Below are positions 50,895-63,018 of a stretch of DNA of 64,000 nt, in pieces. How positions within the stretch are numbered: position 1 is the stretch's first letter; the number at the start of each line of letters is the position of its first letter. A model generated the notes under the pieces. That model saw only the letters and a list, made by a program, of their open reading frames with translations. It had not been told where the DNA came from and made no database searches. The position numbers and the translations under genes were made by a program. The DNA is from Artemisia argyi (taxonomy: Eukaryota > Streptophyta > Magnoliopsida > Asterales > Asteraceae). The DNA lies in assembly GCA_030686995.1 (NCBI GenBank), contig JARVZY010002422.1:79438-143437 (forward strand), in the 5' to 3' direction.

Positions 50895-53321
50895 TATACC
50901 CTTACACTTGAGATTTGCTTGTCTTCAAGCAAATGCGCTTTTATTCTACTCAAAAGACAAGTTAGGGGTCATTTAACACTAATATAAAAGTAATTACAAC
51001 AAATAATCGTTCCACTAAAGACCAATAGACAAGCACGGAGATCATACACAAGCACCTCACAAATAGTGTTTAGATACTCACATCTCTCGGGTGTAATAAA
51101 GTAATATAACATTATGGAAATGGAAGATATCTCTCACTACCTGTCATAGCAAAATAGATTACCATAGGCTTGGGAAAGGATCAAACCTCCACCACATGGC
51201 GTAAGCACCTAGGATAAACTATCAAAGAGGTCTTGTAAAGGGTTGTAATGTTAGGTATAGGGATATGAATTACACGGTTTTGTTGGATAAAGGAAGTTTT
51301 ACTGGTGGCGAGTTAACAATCTTAGTTAATTACATGTACAAGATGGCGTTGCTAAGCCAAGACTAGACTCGACTTAAGCTAATAAATGAAAAATTAACAA
51401 AAACATAAAATGAACATAGAATGAAATGGGATGGTAGTCCGTATGTTTTTTTTTTTTTTTTTTTTTTTTTGCATACACTCTTACCCTACCATCCAAAATA
51501 ATACATCATAGGGAATGAACATTTCCCTTACACTTGAATCATTACATACTTTACATTAAACTAAACTAATGACTCGAATTAAGAAAATCAAAACACTTGG
51601 AGCACTTTTAAGATTAACGTACATATGGGAGTAATAATATTATGTTCTTCCCCATTACTCCATAAAATAAGTACTTACCCATGAGTCCCAATCGTCCGAA
51701 AACAATATGTACAAGGATATGACTCGACTTAGCAACCATGTAATCAATTAGAAAGTTAACTTAGGGTTTAACAAATAATAATAAGGCACTAAAAATGAGC
51801 GCATACACGGAAGGCTAAGGCGATTTGGGTGTACATTTAAGTGGGGTGTAACAAATTCTTCCTTTAAGTAAAATGCTTAAAGTTAGAAACGAAAAGATAG
51901 GCTCGGAGGGGTGTACTAGGGGTTTCGTGTACTAAAAATGAGTACAACGCTAAGGGTGTGGGAAAAATTAGTTGACTTAACTAGCCAAGTAATATGACTT
52001 AAATGGTCAAGTAATTATAATACGGGTTTAACACAAGGGTGATCCTAATGCCTCTTATCATGTAGTAAATCCTACCACACGAATGTAGTCTCACTCGCGG
52101 TCTCGGGATGCATCACTAACGCAAGTTCTAGAATCTAAATGCTACCGGTACACTCATAAGCACTAATAATGAATGCTTTTCCTATCAAATCTAAAGGCGA
52201 ACCTCACATTTTTGGGTGGAAAATTTTTCTGAATATACGGTTATGTGCTAGTCATACAATCTCCTATCCATGAGACGCTTGCTATGGCTAAAGTTTCACT
52301 CCTAAATGTTGTAAAAAAATTTAAATTTGGCGCTAAAATTGCACTAACAAGTATTTCTCGTAGTTTTATTACACATCTACCATCAAACAAAACAAACTCA
52401 AGCGAAAGTGCATATGTAGGGTATCATCTTTTTACCCTCCCCTTACACTTAAGATGAACATTGTCCCCAATGTTCAAGTAAAGAATGTAAAAGTGAAAAA
52501 GTAAAGAGAATGAAATCAAATACTCCCCTGATTCGCTCGGTATGGATTATAGGTGGCCAGGTTAAATCTTCTTCCAAGAAAATGAACAATCAAAGCTTCC
52601 CTTCCAGAATATAAGTCATCTCCTTGTCGAACATAACCTGTAAAACCTGACAAAATAGACAAGACAACCTCGCGTAAAATCGGCAGCATCCTATATAAGT
52701 TCCTAAATCCTAGAAAACAAAGTAAGATATAATGCTTGTGGAATGAAGTTTGCAGATTTCCTGGAGATTATAAAACTTAATAATTCACAAAAACCATAAG
52801 ACTCCGTTAGAAAAACAAAACTGGTAAAATTTCCAGATTTTTGACACCTGACGCCGTCAAGAGTAAAACTCTGACGCCGTCAGAATGGACCTGCAGAAAT
52901 TCTTATGTTAAGTTTCCGGAAAATTTATGGAAAAACTTGGTCCTACTTCCTGGAAAATCCTACAAAACTTCATTGTGACTCAATACAAGCATTTGACTCT
53001 AACAAATACGAATATACATGTTCATTTATTATTGTGGAGAATCATGATCGGTTTGTTTCTTAAAAACATATTTGGGGTTTCCCCTTACACTTATCTTTTG
53101 CAAAAATACTTTTAGGTTGGAGTTAAGACTAGGCCAAACAACATAGTAAAGTATTTCCACATTTTATTTGAGAAGCATGACCAACCAACAATAAAAATAA
53201 AACATGCATACGGAAGCAAATAACAATCAAACAAATAAAATCACACAAAACATGGGTTGCCTCCCAAGAAGCGCTTTTCTTTATTTACGAGTCTTGTAGC
53301 TAGACTCAAAGTCATGGGTTA
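50895..53321. other. Athila-like internal 3' non-coding region, unit 1
   Basis: 2.4 kb downstream of gag on minus with no supported gene. It has 25 consecutive T at 51446-51470, and three PPT-like modules that read AAGTGTAAGGG on minus, near 50905, 52440 and 53085. A GGTTGCCTCCCAAGAAGCGC motif at about 53254 is, from memory, common in this group. Confidence 0.6.
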
Positions 53322-56079
53322 CTACGTGATTTCATCATTGGTTCCACTCTCTAGGTCGTCTTCTAAACTAGTATCGCTTTCATAGTGCAAGTACTTCGGA
53401 TCTTCGAATTCGAAAACATCTTGTCGATACTTAGAACCAAGCTTACTAACATTCTTAAAGAATCCACATGATAAATCAGAAATATTCCTACACCCTCTCC
53501 TAACATCTTCATCACACAAGATAAGTTGGGAGCTCATCATATCAAGCCCGTCACAATCTATTCCCTTAAGGTCTTTTTTCTTGTATGGCGTTTGGTATGA
53601 AATCCTCCTAATCCCATCAGTGAAGGTCATGATTCCGTTCAAGTCATCCACTATCAAATTAGTGATTTCACAAAAGGGTGCTCCAAAGACGACTTGTGAT
53701 AACCTAGGGTCGACATAGTCCTCTATGTTATCCATAATTGTGAATTCCATAGGGAATGCCATATTTCCTACGAACACCTGGATTTCATGATCCTTACCAA
53801 CCCCTTTCTCTCCCTTGTAAATCATCCCCCATCTGCAGATATTGTTATAGTGAAACAATGACATAAAATTCTTTGGAAGGAATACATTAATGTATATGTT
53901 ATCGAAGTACTTATGACCGATCATGCAGGGGATTTTGAGATTATCCGGATCACGTCGTCTTATCTTCCCCAACTCTCCATCCTTTGACCCATATAGATTC
54001 CCCTCAAGAGAGGGACGATACTCGTACACCTCCTCACTATTCCTACGAAAGATTATCTTCCTAACACCATTGGTGAGTACTAAACTACCATCTTTCTCAT
54101 CAAGGATTGCTCCTGATTCATTGATAAATGGTATCCCAAGGACAAGGTGGCTTAACGTTTGATTGATGAAAGGGTCCACGTCATCAACCACGGTGAGGTC
54201 AGTATTGTAAACAAGCTCTCCAATCCTAATTGATAAATTTTCTATTACTCTCTTGCACGCAACGTGCTCTGGGAAGGTTTTGTGGTATAGGGAGAGGGGG
54301 ATTATGTTGACTGGGAAGCTAGGATCTATATGACTATCGGTTAAGAGCTTTTCCTTAATGGTACAGGGGATCTTGAAAACTTTAGGGTTACTTTCCTTAG
54401 TATGATTGTTACCCACACTAATAACATCCTCCATTTTTCTCTCGGGTTCTTCTATAATAGATTTACCCAAAATGGTTGGATCTTTCTCGTGCTCTTCCGA
54501 TTTCTCTTTCATTTCATCCGGTTTGTCGGATTCTTGCGCGGTGTATTGCTCGGGTGAGTCGGTAGGTTTTCTTGCCAAATCATGGTCAACCCTTGAGGTC
54601 TCATCTTTCGCTGTCTGACTGAATTTGTTTGGTTGTTGTTGGGTTGGGTTGGGTGTTGAAGCAGATATCGTGGTGATGGTGTTTACGAAGTGGATTGGTC
54701 CAGGGGGGTTGACAGGTTCTTTTCCGTTAGGATACAGATGTTTGAATAGCTTGCTAGGACTTTTTATTTTTACAGGGGAGGCTGGTGGACTCATGATGGT
54801 AGCAGATTTAACCTCATTAACGGGAATGGGCCTATTATCAATATGCTCTTTGATAGCAGTCAACAGATTACAAATCTTGTTGTTTACATCATCCTGTTGT
54901 TGTTTAAATTTGGCCTCGAGCGTAGCGAGCTGTAGTTCTTGAGAGAGAATGAATTTCTTTAGAGTATCTTCACAGCTTTGCCTAGGAATGCCTTGTGATG
55001 GAAAATGCTCGGACCAAGTGAGCGGTGAGGAGTCATTGAAGGATACGCTTCGCGTTTGGTACCTTCTAAAATCAGGTTTATCCTTCCATGCCTCATAGGC
55101 TTCGGCAGAAGTTCGAGGACCCTGACCCATGTGTGATGATGTGAATTCGTTATAAGCACGTTTTGGAAGTTCCATGCAGTTATGGGTCTCATGAGGGCCA
55201 TTGCATAGTTTGCATGTAGAAGCGATTCTGCTTACTTGGTTTGAAGGTTTATGAGCTTCGTAGGATTTCATGAGAGACTTGACTCGACCTTCAAGTTCCA
55301 TGATCCTACGGTCGGGAGTGCTAGAATTGTTCGAAGGCAAAGATATTGCCTTGACCGTTTCGTTCAAATCACGGGGATCATTCCAACTTTCGTTGTCATA
55401 GAGAGCAAGATCTTCTATGAGTTCCCATGATTGTTCCGCACTAAGATCACGTAGCTTACCACCGGCCGATTGGTCAATGGTTCACCTCGTGGAGATGTCG
55501 ATATGGTCATAAAAGATTTGGACTTGGAGCCAAAGATCTATGCCATGATGAGGGACTTTTTGGAGTAAGTCCTTGAAACGAGTCCATGCTTCATAAAGAG
55601 ATTCATTTTGACGTTGTTGGAACATCAAGATGTCATTCCTAAGCTTAGTAGTTCTCCCCGGTGGGAAAAATTGAGCAAGGAAACGAGTGGTGAGACCATC
55701 CCATGTGGTGATGGATCCCGCGGGTAAACGCTCAAGCCATTGACTAGCTTGATCCCGTAGAGAGAATTGGAATAGGCGTAAACGGGTAGTCTCTCTAGTT
55801 TCAACACCTAGGTCTATGGAATCTACGATTTTGAGAAAGTCCTTAAGATGTTGGTTTGGATCTTCGGAACGAAGTCCATGGAATGCACATCCGCTTTGCA
55901 CCAACCGGATAGTGTCGGATCGCAAGGGGGTCACATTGGCTCCGGTGAGCTCAATGGTGTTTCGGTAGCCTTGATGGCTAGGTCGGGAGTACTCTCCTAA
56001 GGTTCGGGGCCCTAAGGGGTTCTAGTGGTGGGTTTTGTTGTGGTGGGATGACGGGTTCAAAGATGTTACCACCTTCCAT
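53322..56079 (-). pseudogene. gag: gag-like gene of unit 1, broken
   Basis: Nearly identical to the intact copy at 60090-62846 but disabled twice. An extra C in 'GGGGCCCTAAGG' at about 56010 shifts the frame about 23 codons after the ATG at 56079. A CGA-to-TGA change at codon 199 (about 55480) adds a stop. The C-to-T type of change fits deamination of a methylated CpG. Downstream of the stop, 681 residues remain open from 55367 to 53322. Domains are as described for the intact copy. Confidence 0.9.
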
Positions 56080-56226
56080 GATGTCGGATGGTAAAGAGTT
56101 ACGAACAAAGACACGAAGAAATAAGATAGACTAACGAAGAACCTAAAAATAAAAATAAAATCTTGCTAGAAAGGAATCTAGCAAGTAGACCTAATAAAAA
56201 GAAATCCTAACCTAGACAATAACTAT

Positions 56227-56245
56227 TCCCCGGGCTGCGGCGCCA
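56227..56245 (-). other. Primer binding site, tRNA-Asp type
   Basis: On minus, TGGCGCCGCAGCCCGGGGA lies six bases after the LTR end. It shares TGGCGCCG and CCGGGGA with the Athila-type PBS complementary to tRNA-Asp, with changes in the middle. Its twin is at 62994-63012. Confidence 0.75.
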
Positions 56246-56251
56246 AAAACT

Positions 56252-57662
56252 TGATGCGTGGGAATCGCAACAGGCTTTACCTCTCGAGGGATCTCGAGAA
56301 GCTTACAACCCCCACCAGGCAGTGTACCTGATCGTTGTAGTATAGTATAGTGACAAGTACCGGGGGATTGATCGTTCAGCTTGGGAATAGTGTCGCTAGG
56401 ATTAGAAAGCCTAAATTACTAGTTCTAAAGATGAGAGATGATTATTTTTGTCTTTTTATATTTTTTTATGAAAGCAAGTAAAATCTCGGGTTTTGAAAGA
56501 GTGGGCGGAATTAGTTGCTATTCAACTAACCCAAAACTAAGATGCAATCAAAATAAAATACTAAAAATGAAAATAAACTAATTAAACTAAGGTTGTGAGC
56601 AGTAATTGGAGAAAATGTGTTTACTTAGACTTCACTACTCCCTAGATATCTTTTACATGTTAATTACTTGTTATAATTGCATGGATGACGGATCGTATTC
56701 TTTAATACCATTCATGGGGTGGCATACATAACTCCCCAATTCTATGAGCTCTTATCTCCTCCTACACCATGACCCAGCACAACTACAGGGATTGTAAACA
56801 GTGGCTCATGCATTAAATACAACCAATAAAGACCTAGTACGCCTCAGTTCATGTTTCTTAAGACGTTCAAGCATGTTACCATTTGGAGATCTGCCAGTTT
56901 TCTTAAGCCTAACATATAAAATCATTCATCCAAGAACAAGAATAAACAAGTAATCAACACATAATCAATATCTAGGTTTCATTAGATCTAAGCAAACACA
57001 AAGGAGATCTAGCCTAGCATAATGGAATTGAGACAAGAACAAGATATAGACAACCAACACATAGACATATTGATTGAATTAGAAGAACACTTATCTCAAT
57101 TACAATGCAAGGTCTCAAAGGTTTGGAACCCTTGAAAAACCTGTAAAAGTTGCACCAAATTCGTCTTTAGGGTTTCTCCAAAACTTCTCCTTTTTTAATG
57201 TAAAAACTAGAAAACTATATATAGGAAAACTGGGCTGACGGCGTCAAGACAACCATGTGACGCCGTCACCTCGCCGCCAAATACTTCCTCGGACGGCCTT
57301 GATCTACTTATGACGGCCTGTGTGACGCCGTCACCAACCACGGTATTTTATTCTTGGCCTTTTGACACCGTCAGGATGACTTTTGACGCCGTCATTAACT
57401 ACGGTATTTTATTCTTGATGTCTGACGCCGTCAGGGTGTAACTCTTGACGCCGTCACCTAGTGTTTCCAGCATGGAAAATTGATACTTTGTCGTTTTCTT
57501 CACTTTTATGCTCCAAAAACGTCCAAAATGGCTTCTTTTCCAGAATTCACTCTCCAAGTACCTAAAATCACAAAAGGAACGATTTAGGGCAATATTTGAT
57601 CAAATAAAGTCGGATTCGGGCTTAAATGACCCCCTAAAAATGGATCATTTTTCGCCTCTTCA
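56252..57662 (-). repeat. Athila-like LTR B (shared between the two units)
   Basis: 1411 bp. It serves as 5' LTR of the left unit and 3' LTR of the right unit. It differs from LTR A by a small number of substitutions. Confidence 0.9.
57216..57456 (-). promoter_or_regulatory. U3 promoter with TGACG palindrome cluster
   Basis: On minus, a TATATATA box (57216-57223) is preceded by seven inverted repeats of TGACG-N-CGTCA type. Their starts are 57236, 57258, 57323, 57363 (one mismatch), 57384, 57423 and 57446. TGACG is the core bound by plant TGA-class bZIP factors. The cluster lies about 10-240 bp upstream of the TATA box, the usual enhancer position. LTR A has the same set at 50466-50688, with its site near 50653 mutated. 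Factor binding is inferred. Confidence 0.6.
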
Positions 57663-60089
57663 TATACCCTTACACTTGAGATTTGCTTGTCCTCAAGCAA
57701 ATGCGCTTTTATTCTACTCAAAAGACAAGTTAGGGGTCATTTAACACTAATATAAAAGTAATTACAACAAATAATCGTTCCACTAAAGACCAATAGACAA
57801 GCACGGAGATCATACACAAGCACCTCACAAATAGTGTTTAGATACTCACATCTCTCGGGTGTAATAAAGTAATATAACATTATGGAAATGGAAGATATCT
57901 CTCACTACCTGTCATAGCAAAATAGATTACCATAGGCTTGGGAAAGGATCAAACCTCCACCACATGGCGTAAGCACCTAGGATAAACTATCAAAGAGGTC
58001 TTGTAAAGGGTTGTAACGTTAGGTATAGGGATATGAATTACACGGTTTTGTTGGATAAAGGAAGTTTTACTGGTGGCGAGTTAACAATCTTAGTTAATTA
58101 CATGTACAAGATGGCGTTGCTAAGCCAAGACTAGACTCGACTTAAGCTAATAAATGAAAAATTAACAAAAACATAAAATGAACATAGAATGAAATGGGAT
58201 GGTAGTCCGTATGTTTTTTTTTTTTTTTTTTTTTTTTTGCATACACTCTTACCCTACCATCCAAAATAATACATCATAGGGAATGAACATTTCCCTTACA
58301 CTTGAATCATTACATACTTTACATTAAACTAAACTAATGACTCGAATTAAGAAAATCAAAACACTTGGAGCACTTTTAAGATTAACGTACATATGGGAGT
58401 AATAATATTATGTTCTTCCCCATTACTCCATAAAATAAGTACTTACCCATGAGTCCCAATCGTCCGAAAACAATATGTACAAGGATATGACTCGACTTAG
58501 CAACCATGTAATCAATTAGAAAGTTAACTTAGGGTTTAACAAATAATAATAAGGCACTAAAAATGAGCGCATACACGGAAGGCTAAGGCGATTTGGGTGT
58601 ACATTTAAGTGGGGTGTAACAAATTCTTCCTTTAAGTAAAATGCTTAAAGTTAGAAACGAAAAGATAGGCTCGGAGGGGTGTACTAGGGGTTTCGTGTAC
58701 TAAAAATGAGTACAACGCTAAGGGTGTGGGAAAAATTAGTTGACTTAACTAGCCAAGTAATATGACTTAAATGGTCAAGTAATTATAATACGGGTTTAAC
58801 ACAAGGGTGATCCTAATGCCTCTTATCATGTAGTAAATCCTACCACACGAATGTAGTCTCACTCGCGGTCTCGGGATGCATCACTAACGCAAGTTCTAGA
58901 ATCTAAATGCTACCGGTACACTCATAAGCACTAATAATGAATGCTTTTCCTATCAAATCTAAAGGCGAACCTCACATTTTTGGGTGGAAAATTTTTCTGA
59001 ATATACGGTTATGTGCTAGTCATACAATCTCCTATCCATGAGACGCTTGCTATGGCTAAAGTTTCACTCCTAAATGTTGTAAAAAAATTTAAATTTGGCG
59101 CTAAAATTGCACTAACAAGTATTTCTCGTAGTTTTATTACACATCTACCATCAAACAAAACAAACTCAAGCGAAAGTGCATATGTAGGGTATCATCTTTT
59201 TACCCTCCCCTTACACTTAAGATGAACATTGTCCCCAATGTTCAAGTAAAGAATGTAAAAGTGAAAAAGTAAAGAGAATGAAATCAAATACTCCCCTGAT
59301 TCGCTCGGTATGGATTATAGGTGGCCAGGTTAAATCTTCTTCCAAGAAAATGAACAATCAAAGCTTCCCTTCCAGAATATAAGTCATCTCCTTGTCGAAC
59401 ATAACCTGTAAAACCTGACAAAATAGACAAGACAACCTCGCGTAAAATCGGCAGCATCCTATATAAGTTCCTAAATCCTAGAAAACAAAGTAAGATATAA
59501 TGCTTGTGGAATGAAGTTTGCAGATTTCCTGGAGATTATAAAACTTAATAATTCACAAAAACCATAAGACTCCGTTAGAAAAACAAAACTGGTAAAATTT
59601 CCAGATTTTTGACACCTGACGCCGTCAAGAGTAAAACTCTGACGCCGTCAGAATGGACCTGCAGAAATTCTTATGTTAAGTTTCCGGAAAATTTATGGAA
59701 AAACTTGGTCCTACTTCCTGGAAAATCCTGCAAAACTTCATTGTGACTCAATACAAGCATTTGACTCTAACAAATACGAATATACATGTTCATTTATTAT
59801 TGTGGAGAATCATGATCGGTTTGTTTCTTAAAAACATATTTGGGGTTTCCCCTTACACTTATCTTTTGCAAAAATACTTTTAGGTTGGAGTTAAGACTAG
59901 GCCAAACAACATAGTAAAGTATTTCCACATTTTATTTGAGAAGCATGACCAACCAACAATAAAAATAAAACATGCATACGGAAGCAAATAACAATCAAAC
60001 AAATAAAATCACACAAAACATGGGTTGCCTCCCAAGAAGCGCTTTTCTTTATTTACGAGTCTTGTAGCTAGACTCAAAGTCATGGGTTA
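57663..60089. other. Athila-like internal 3' non-coding region, unit 2
   Basis: No gene is supported. It holds 25 T at 58214-58238, PPT-like modules at 57668-57677, 59203-59220 and 59846-59861, and two more TGACGCCGTCA palindromes at 59617-59627 and 59640-59650. Small plus-strand frames here are duplicated in unit 1 and have no recognised product. Confidence 0.6.
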
Positions 60090-62846
60090 CTACGTGATTT
60101 CATCATTGGTTCCACTCTCTAGGTCGTCTTCTAAACTAGTATCGCTTTCATAGTGCAAGTACTTCGGATCTTCGAATTCGAAAACATCTTGTCGATACTT
60201 AGAACCAAGCTTACTAACATTCTTAAAGAATCCACATGATAAATCAGAAATATTCCTACACCCTCTCCTAACATCTTCATCACACAAGATAAGTTGGGAG
60301 CTCATCATATCAAGCCCGTGACAATCTATTCCCTTAAGGTCTTTTTTCTTGTATGGCGTTTGGTATGAAATCCTCCTAATCCCATCAGTGAAGGTCATGA
60401 TTCCGTTCAAGTCATCCACTATCAAATTAGTGATTTCACAAAAGGGTGCTCCAAAGACGACTTGTGATAACCTAGGGTCGACATAGTCCTCTATGTTATC
60501 CACAATTGTGAATTCCATAGGGAATGCCATATTTCCTACGAACACCTGGATTTCATGATCCTTACCAACCACTTTCTCTCCCTTGTAAATCATCCCCCAT
60601 CTGCAGATATTGTTATAGTGAAACAATGACATAAAATTCTTTGGCAGGAATACATTAATGTATATGTTATCGAAGTACTTATGACCGATCATGCAGGGGA
60701 TTTTGAGATTATCCGGATCACGTCGTCTTATCTTCCCCAACTCTCCATCCTTTGACCCATATAGATTCCCCTCAAGAGAGGGACGATACTCGTACACCTC
60801 CTCACTATTCCTACGAAAGATTATCTTCCTAACACCATTGGTGAGTACTACACTACCATCTTTCTCATCAAGGATTGCTCCTGATTCATTGATAAATGGT
60901 ATCCCAAGGACAAGGTGGGTTAACGTTTGATTGGTGAAAGGGTCCACGTCATCAACCACGGTGAGGTCAGTATTGTAAACAAGCTCTCCAATCCTAATTG
61001 ATAAATTTTCTATTACTCTCTTGCACGCAACGTGCTCTGGGAAGGTTTTGTGGTATAGGGAGAGGGGGATTATGTTGACTGGGAAGCTAGGATCTATATG
61101 ACTATCGGTTAAGAGCTTTTCCTTAATGGTACAGGGGATCTTGAAAACTTTAGGGTTACTTTCCTTAGTATGATTGTTACCCACACTAATAACATCCTCC
61201 ATTTTTCTCTCGGGTTCTTCTATAATAGATTTACCCAAAATGGTTGGATCTTTCTCGTGCTCTTTCGATTTCTCTTTCATTTCATCCGGTTTGTCGGATT
61301 CTTGCGCGGTGTATTGCTCGGGTGAGTCGGTAGGTTTTCTTGCCAAATCATGGTCAACCCTTGAGGTCTCATCTTTCGCTGTCTGACTGAATTTGTTTGG
61401 TTGTTGTTGGGTTGGGTTGGGTGTTGAAGCAGATATCGTGGTGATGGTGTTTACGAAGTGGATTGGTCCAGGGGGGTTGACAGGTTCTTTTCCGTTAGGA
61501 TACAGATGTTTGAATAGCTTGCTAGGACTTTTTATTTTTACAGGGGAGGCTGGTGGACTCATGATGGTAGCAGATTTAACCTCATTAACGGGAATGGGCC
61601 TATTATCAATATGCTCTTTGATAGCAGTCAACAGATTACAAATCTTGTTGTTTACATCATCCTGCTGTTGTTTAAATTTGGCCTCGAGCGTAGCGAGCTG
61701 TAGTTCTTGAGAGAGAATGAATTTCTTTAGAGTATCTTCACAGCTTTGCCTAGGAATGCCTTGTGATGGAAAATGCTCGGACCAAGTGAGCGGTGAGGAG
61801 TCATTGAAGGATACGCTTCGCGTTTGGTACCTTCTAAAATCAGGTTTATCCTTCCATGCCTCATAGGCTTCGGCAGAAGTTCGAGGACCCTGACCCATGT
61901 GTGATGATGTGAATTCGTTATAAGCACGTTTTGGAAGTTCCATGCAGTTATGGGTCTCATGAGGGCCATTGCATAGTTTGCATGTAGAAGCGATTCTGCT
62001 TACTTGGTTTGAAGGTTTATGAGCTTCGTAGGATTTCATGAGAGACTCGACTCGACCTTCAAGTTCCATGATCCTACGGTCGGGAGTGCTAAAATTGTTC
62101 GAAGGCAAAGATATTGCCTTGACCGTTTCGTTCAAATCACGGGGATCATTCCAACTTTCGTTGTCATAGAGAGCAAGATCTTCTATGAGTTCCCATGATT
62201 GTTCCGCACTAAGATCACGTAGCTTACCACCGGCCGATTGGTCAATGGTTCGCCTCGTGGAGATGTCGATATGGTCATAAAAGATTTGGACTTGGAGCCA
62301 AAGATCTATGCCATGATGAGGGACTTTTTGGAGTAAGTCCTTGAAACGAGTCCATGCTTCATAAAGAGATTCATTTTGACGTTGTTGGAACATCAAGATG
62401 TCATTCCTAAGCTTAGTAGTTCTCCCCGGTGGGAAAAATTGAGCAAGGAAACGAGTGGTGAGACCATCCCATGTGGTGATGGATCCCGCGGGTAAACGCT
62501 CAAGCCATTGACTAGCTTGATCCCGTAGAGAGAATTGGAATAGGCGTAAACGGGTAGTCTCTCTAGTTTCAACACCTAGGTCTATGGAATCTACGATTTT
62601 GAGAAAGTCCTTAAGATGTTGGTTTGGATCTTCGGAACGAAGTCCATGGAATGCACATCCGCTTTGCACCAACCGGATGGTGTCGGATCGCAAGGGGGTC
62701 ACATTGGCTCCGGTGAGCTCAATGGTGTTTCGGTAGCCTTGATGGCTAGGTCGGGAGTACTCTCCTAAGGTTCGGGGCCTAAGGGGTTCTAGTGGTGGGT
62801 TTTGTTGTGGTGGGATGACGGGTTCAAAGATGTTACCACCTTCCAT
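60090..62846 (-). CDS. gag: Intact gag-like protein of the Athila-like TR-GAG element, 918 aa
   Basis: The start ATG is at 62846, about 170 bp inside the PBS. Residues about 60-200 form a retrotransposon gag (capsid-like) domain, with ASQWLERLPAGSITTWDGLT and then FLAQFFPP. A zinc knuckle CX2CX3HX4C (CKLCNGPHETHNC) sits at 289-301. A coiled-coil-like stretch lies around 370-410 and a disordered acidic region at 430-560. Two related domains follow, about 566-678 and 713-828, with retropepsin-like landmarks (VNIIPLSLY then VLGIPF; INVFLPKNFMS then VFGAPF). Neither has a catalytic D(S/T)G. No pol follows. The protein probably forms particles that rely on another element's enzymes. From memory it matches an Asteraceae family often labelled MAK10-like, a misleading name. 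Confidence 0.88.
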   Translation of the reverse strand: MEGGNIFEPVIPPQQNPPLEPLRPRTLGEYSRPSHQGYRNTIELTGANVTPLRSDTIRLVQSGCAFHGLRSEDPNQHLKDFLKIVDSIDLGVETRETTRLRLFQFSLRDQASQWLERLPAGSITTWDGLTTRFLAQFFPPGRTTKLRNDILMFQQRQNESLYEAWTRFKDLLQKVPHHGIDLWLQVQIFYDHIDISTRRTIDQSAGGKLRDLSAEQSWELIEDLALYDNESWNDPRDLNETVKAISLPSNNFSTPDRRIMELEGRVESLMKSYEAHKPSNQVSRIASTCKLCNGPHETHNCMELPKRAYNEFTSSHMGQGPRTSAEAYEAWKDKPDFRRYQTRSVSFNDSSPLTWSEHFPSQGIPRQSCEDTLKKFILSQELQLATLEAKFKQQQDDVNNKICNLLTAIKEHIDNRPIPVNEVKSATIMSPPASPVKIKSPSKLFKHLYPNGKEPVNPPGPIHFVNTITTISASTPNPTQQQPNKFSQTAKDETSRVDHDLARKPTDSPEQYTAQESDKPDEMKEKSKEHEKDPTILGKSIIEEPERKMEDVISVGNNHTKESNPKVFKIPCTIKEKLLTDSHIDPSFPVNIIPLSLYHKTFPEHVACKRVIENLSIRIGELVYNTDLTVVDDVDPFTNQTLTHLVLGIPFINESGAILDEKDGSVVLTNGVRKIIFRRNSEEVYEYRPSLEGNLYGSKDGELGKIRRRDPDNLKIPCMIGHKYFDNIYINVFLPKNFMSLFHYNNICRWGMIYKGEKVVGKDHEIQVFVGNMAFPMEFTIVDNIEDYVDPRLSQVVFGAPFCEITNLIVDDLNGIMTFTDGIRRISYQTPYKKKDLKGIDCHGLDMMSSQLILCDEDVRRGCRNISDLSCGFFKNVSKLGSKYRQDVFEFEDPKYLHYESDTSLEDDLESGTNDEIT

Positions 62847-62993
62847 GATGTCGGATGGTAAAGAGTTACGAACAAAGACACGAAGAAATAAGATAGACTA
62901 ACGAAGAACCTAAAAATAAAAATAAAATCTTGCTAGAAAGGAATCTAGCAAGTAGACCTAATAAAAAGAAATCCTAACCTAGACAATAACTAT

Positions 62994-63012
62994 TCCCCGG
63001 GCTGCGGCGCCA
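62994..63012 (-). other. Primer binding site of unit 2, tRNA-Asp type
   Basis: The same sequence and spacing as at 56227-56245, six bases after LTR C on minus. Confidence 0.75.
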
Positions 63013-63018
63013 AAAACT

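Noticed and set aside
54625..54942. 105-aa plus-strand ORF (and its twin at 61393-61710)
   Set aside because: It is the antisense shadow of gag; conservation follows from the gag coding strand.
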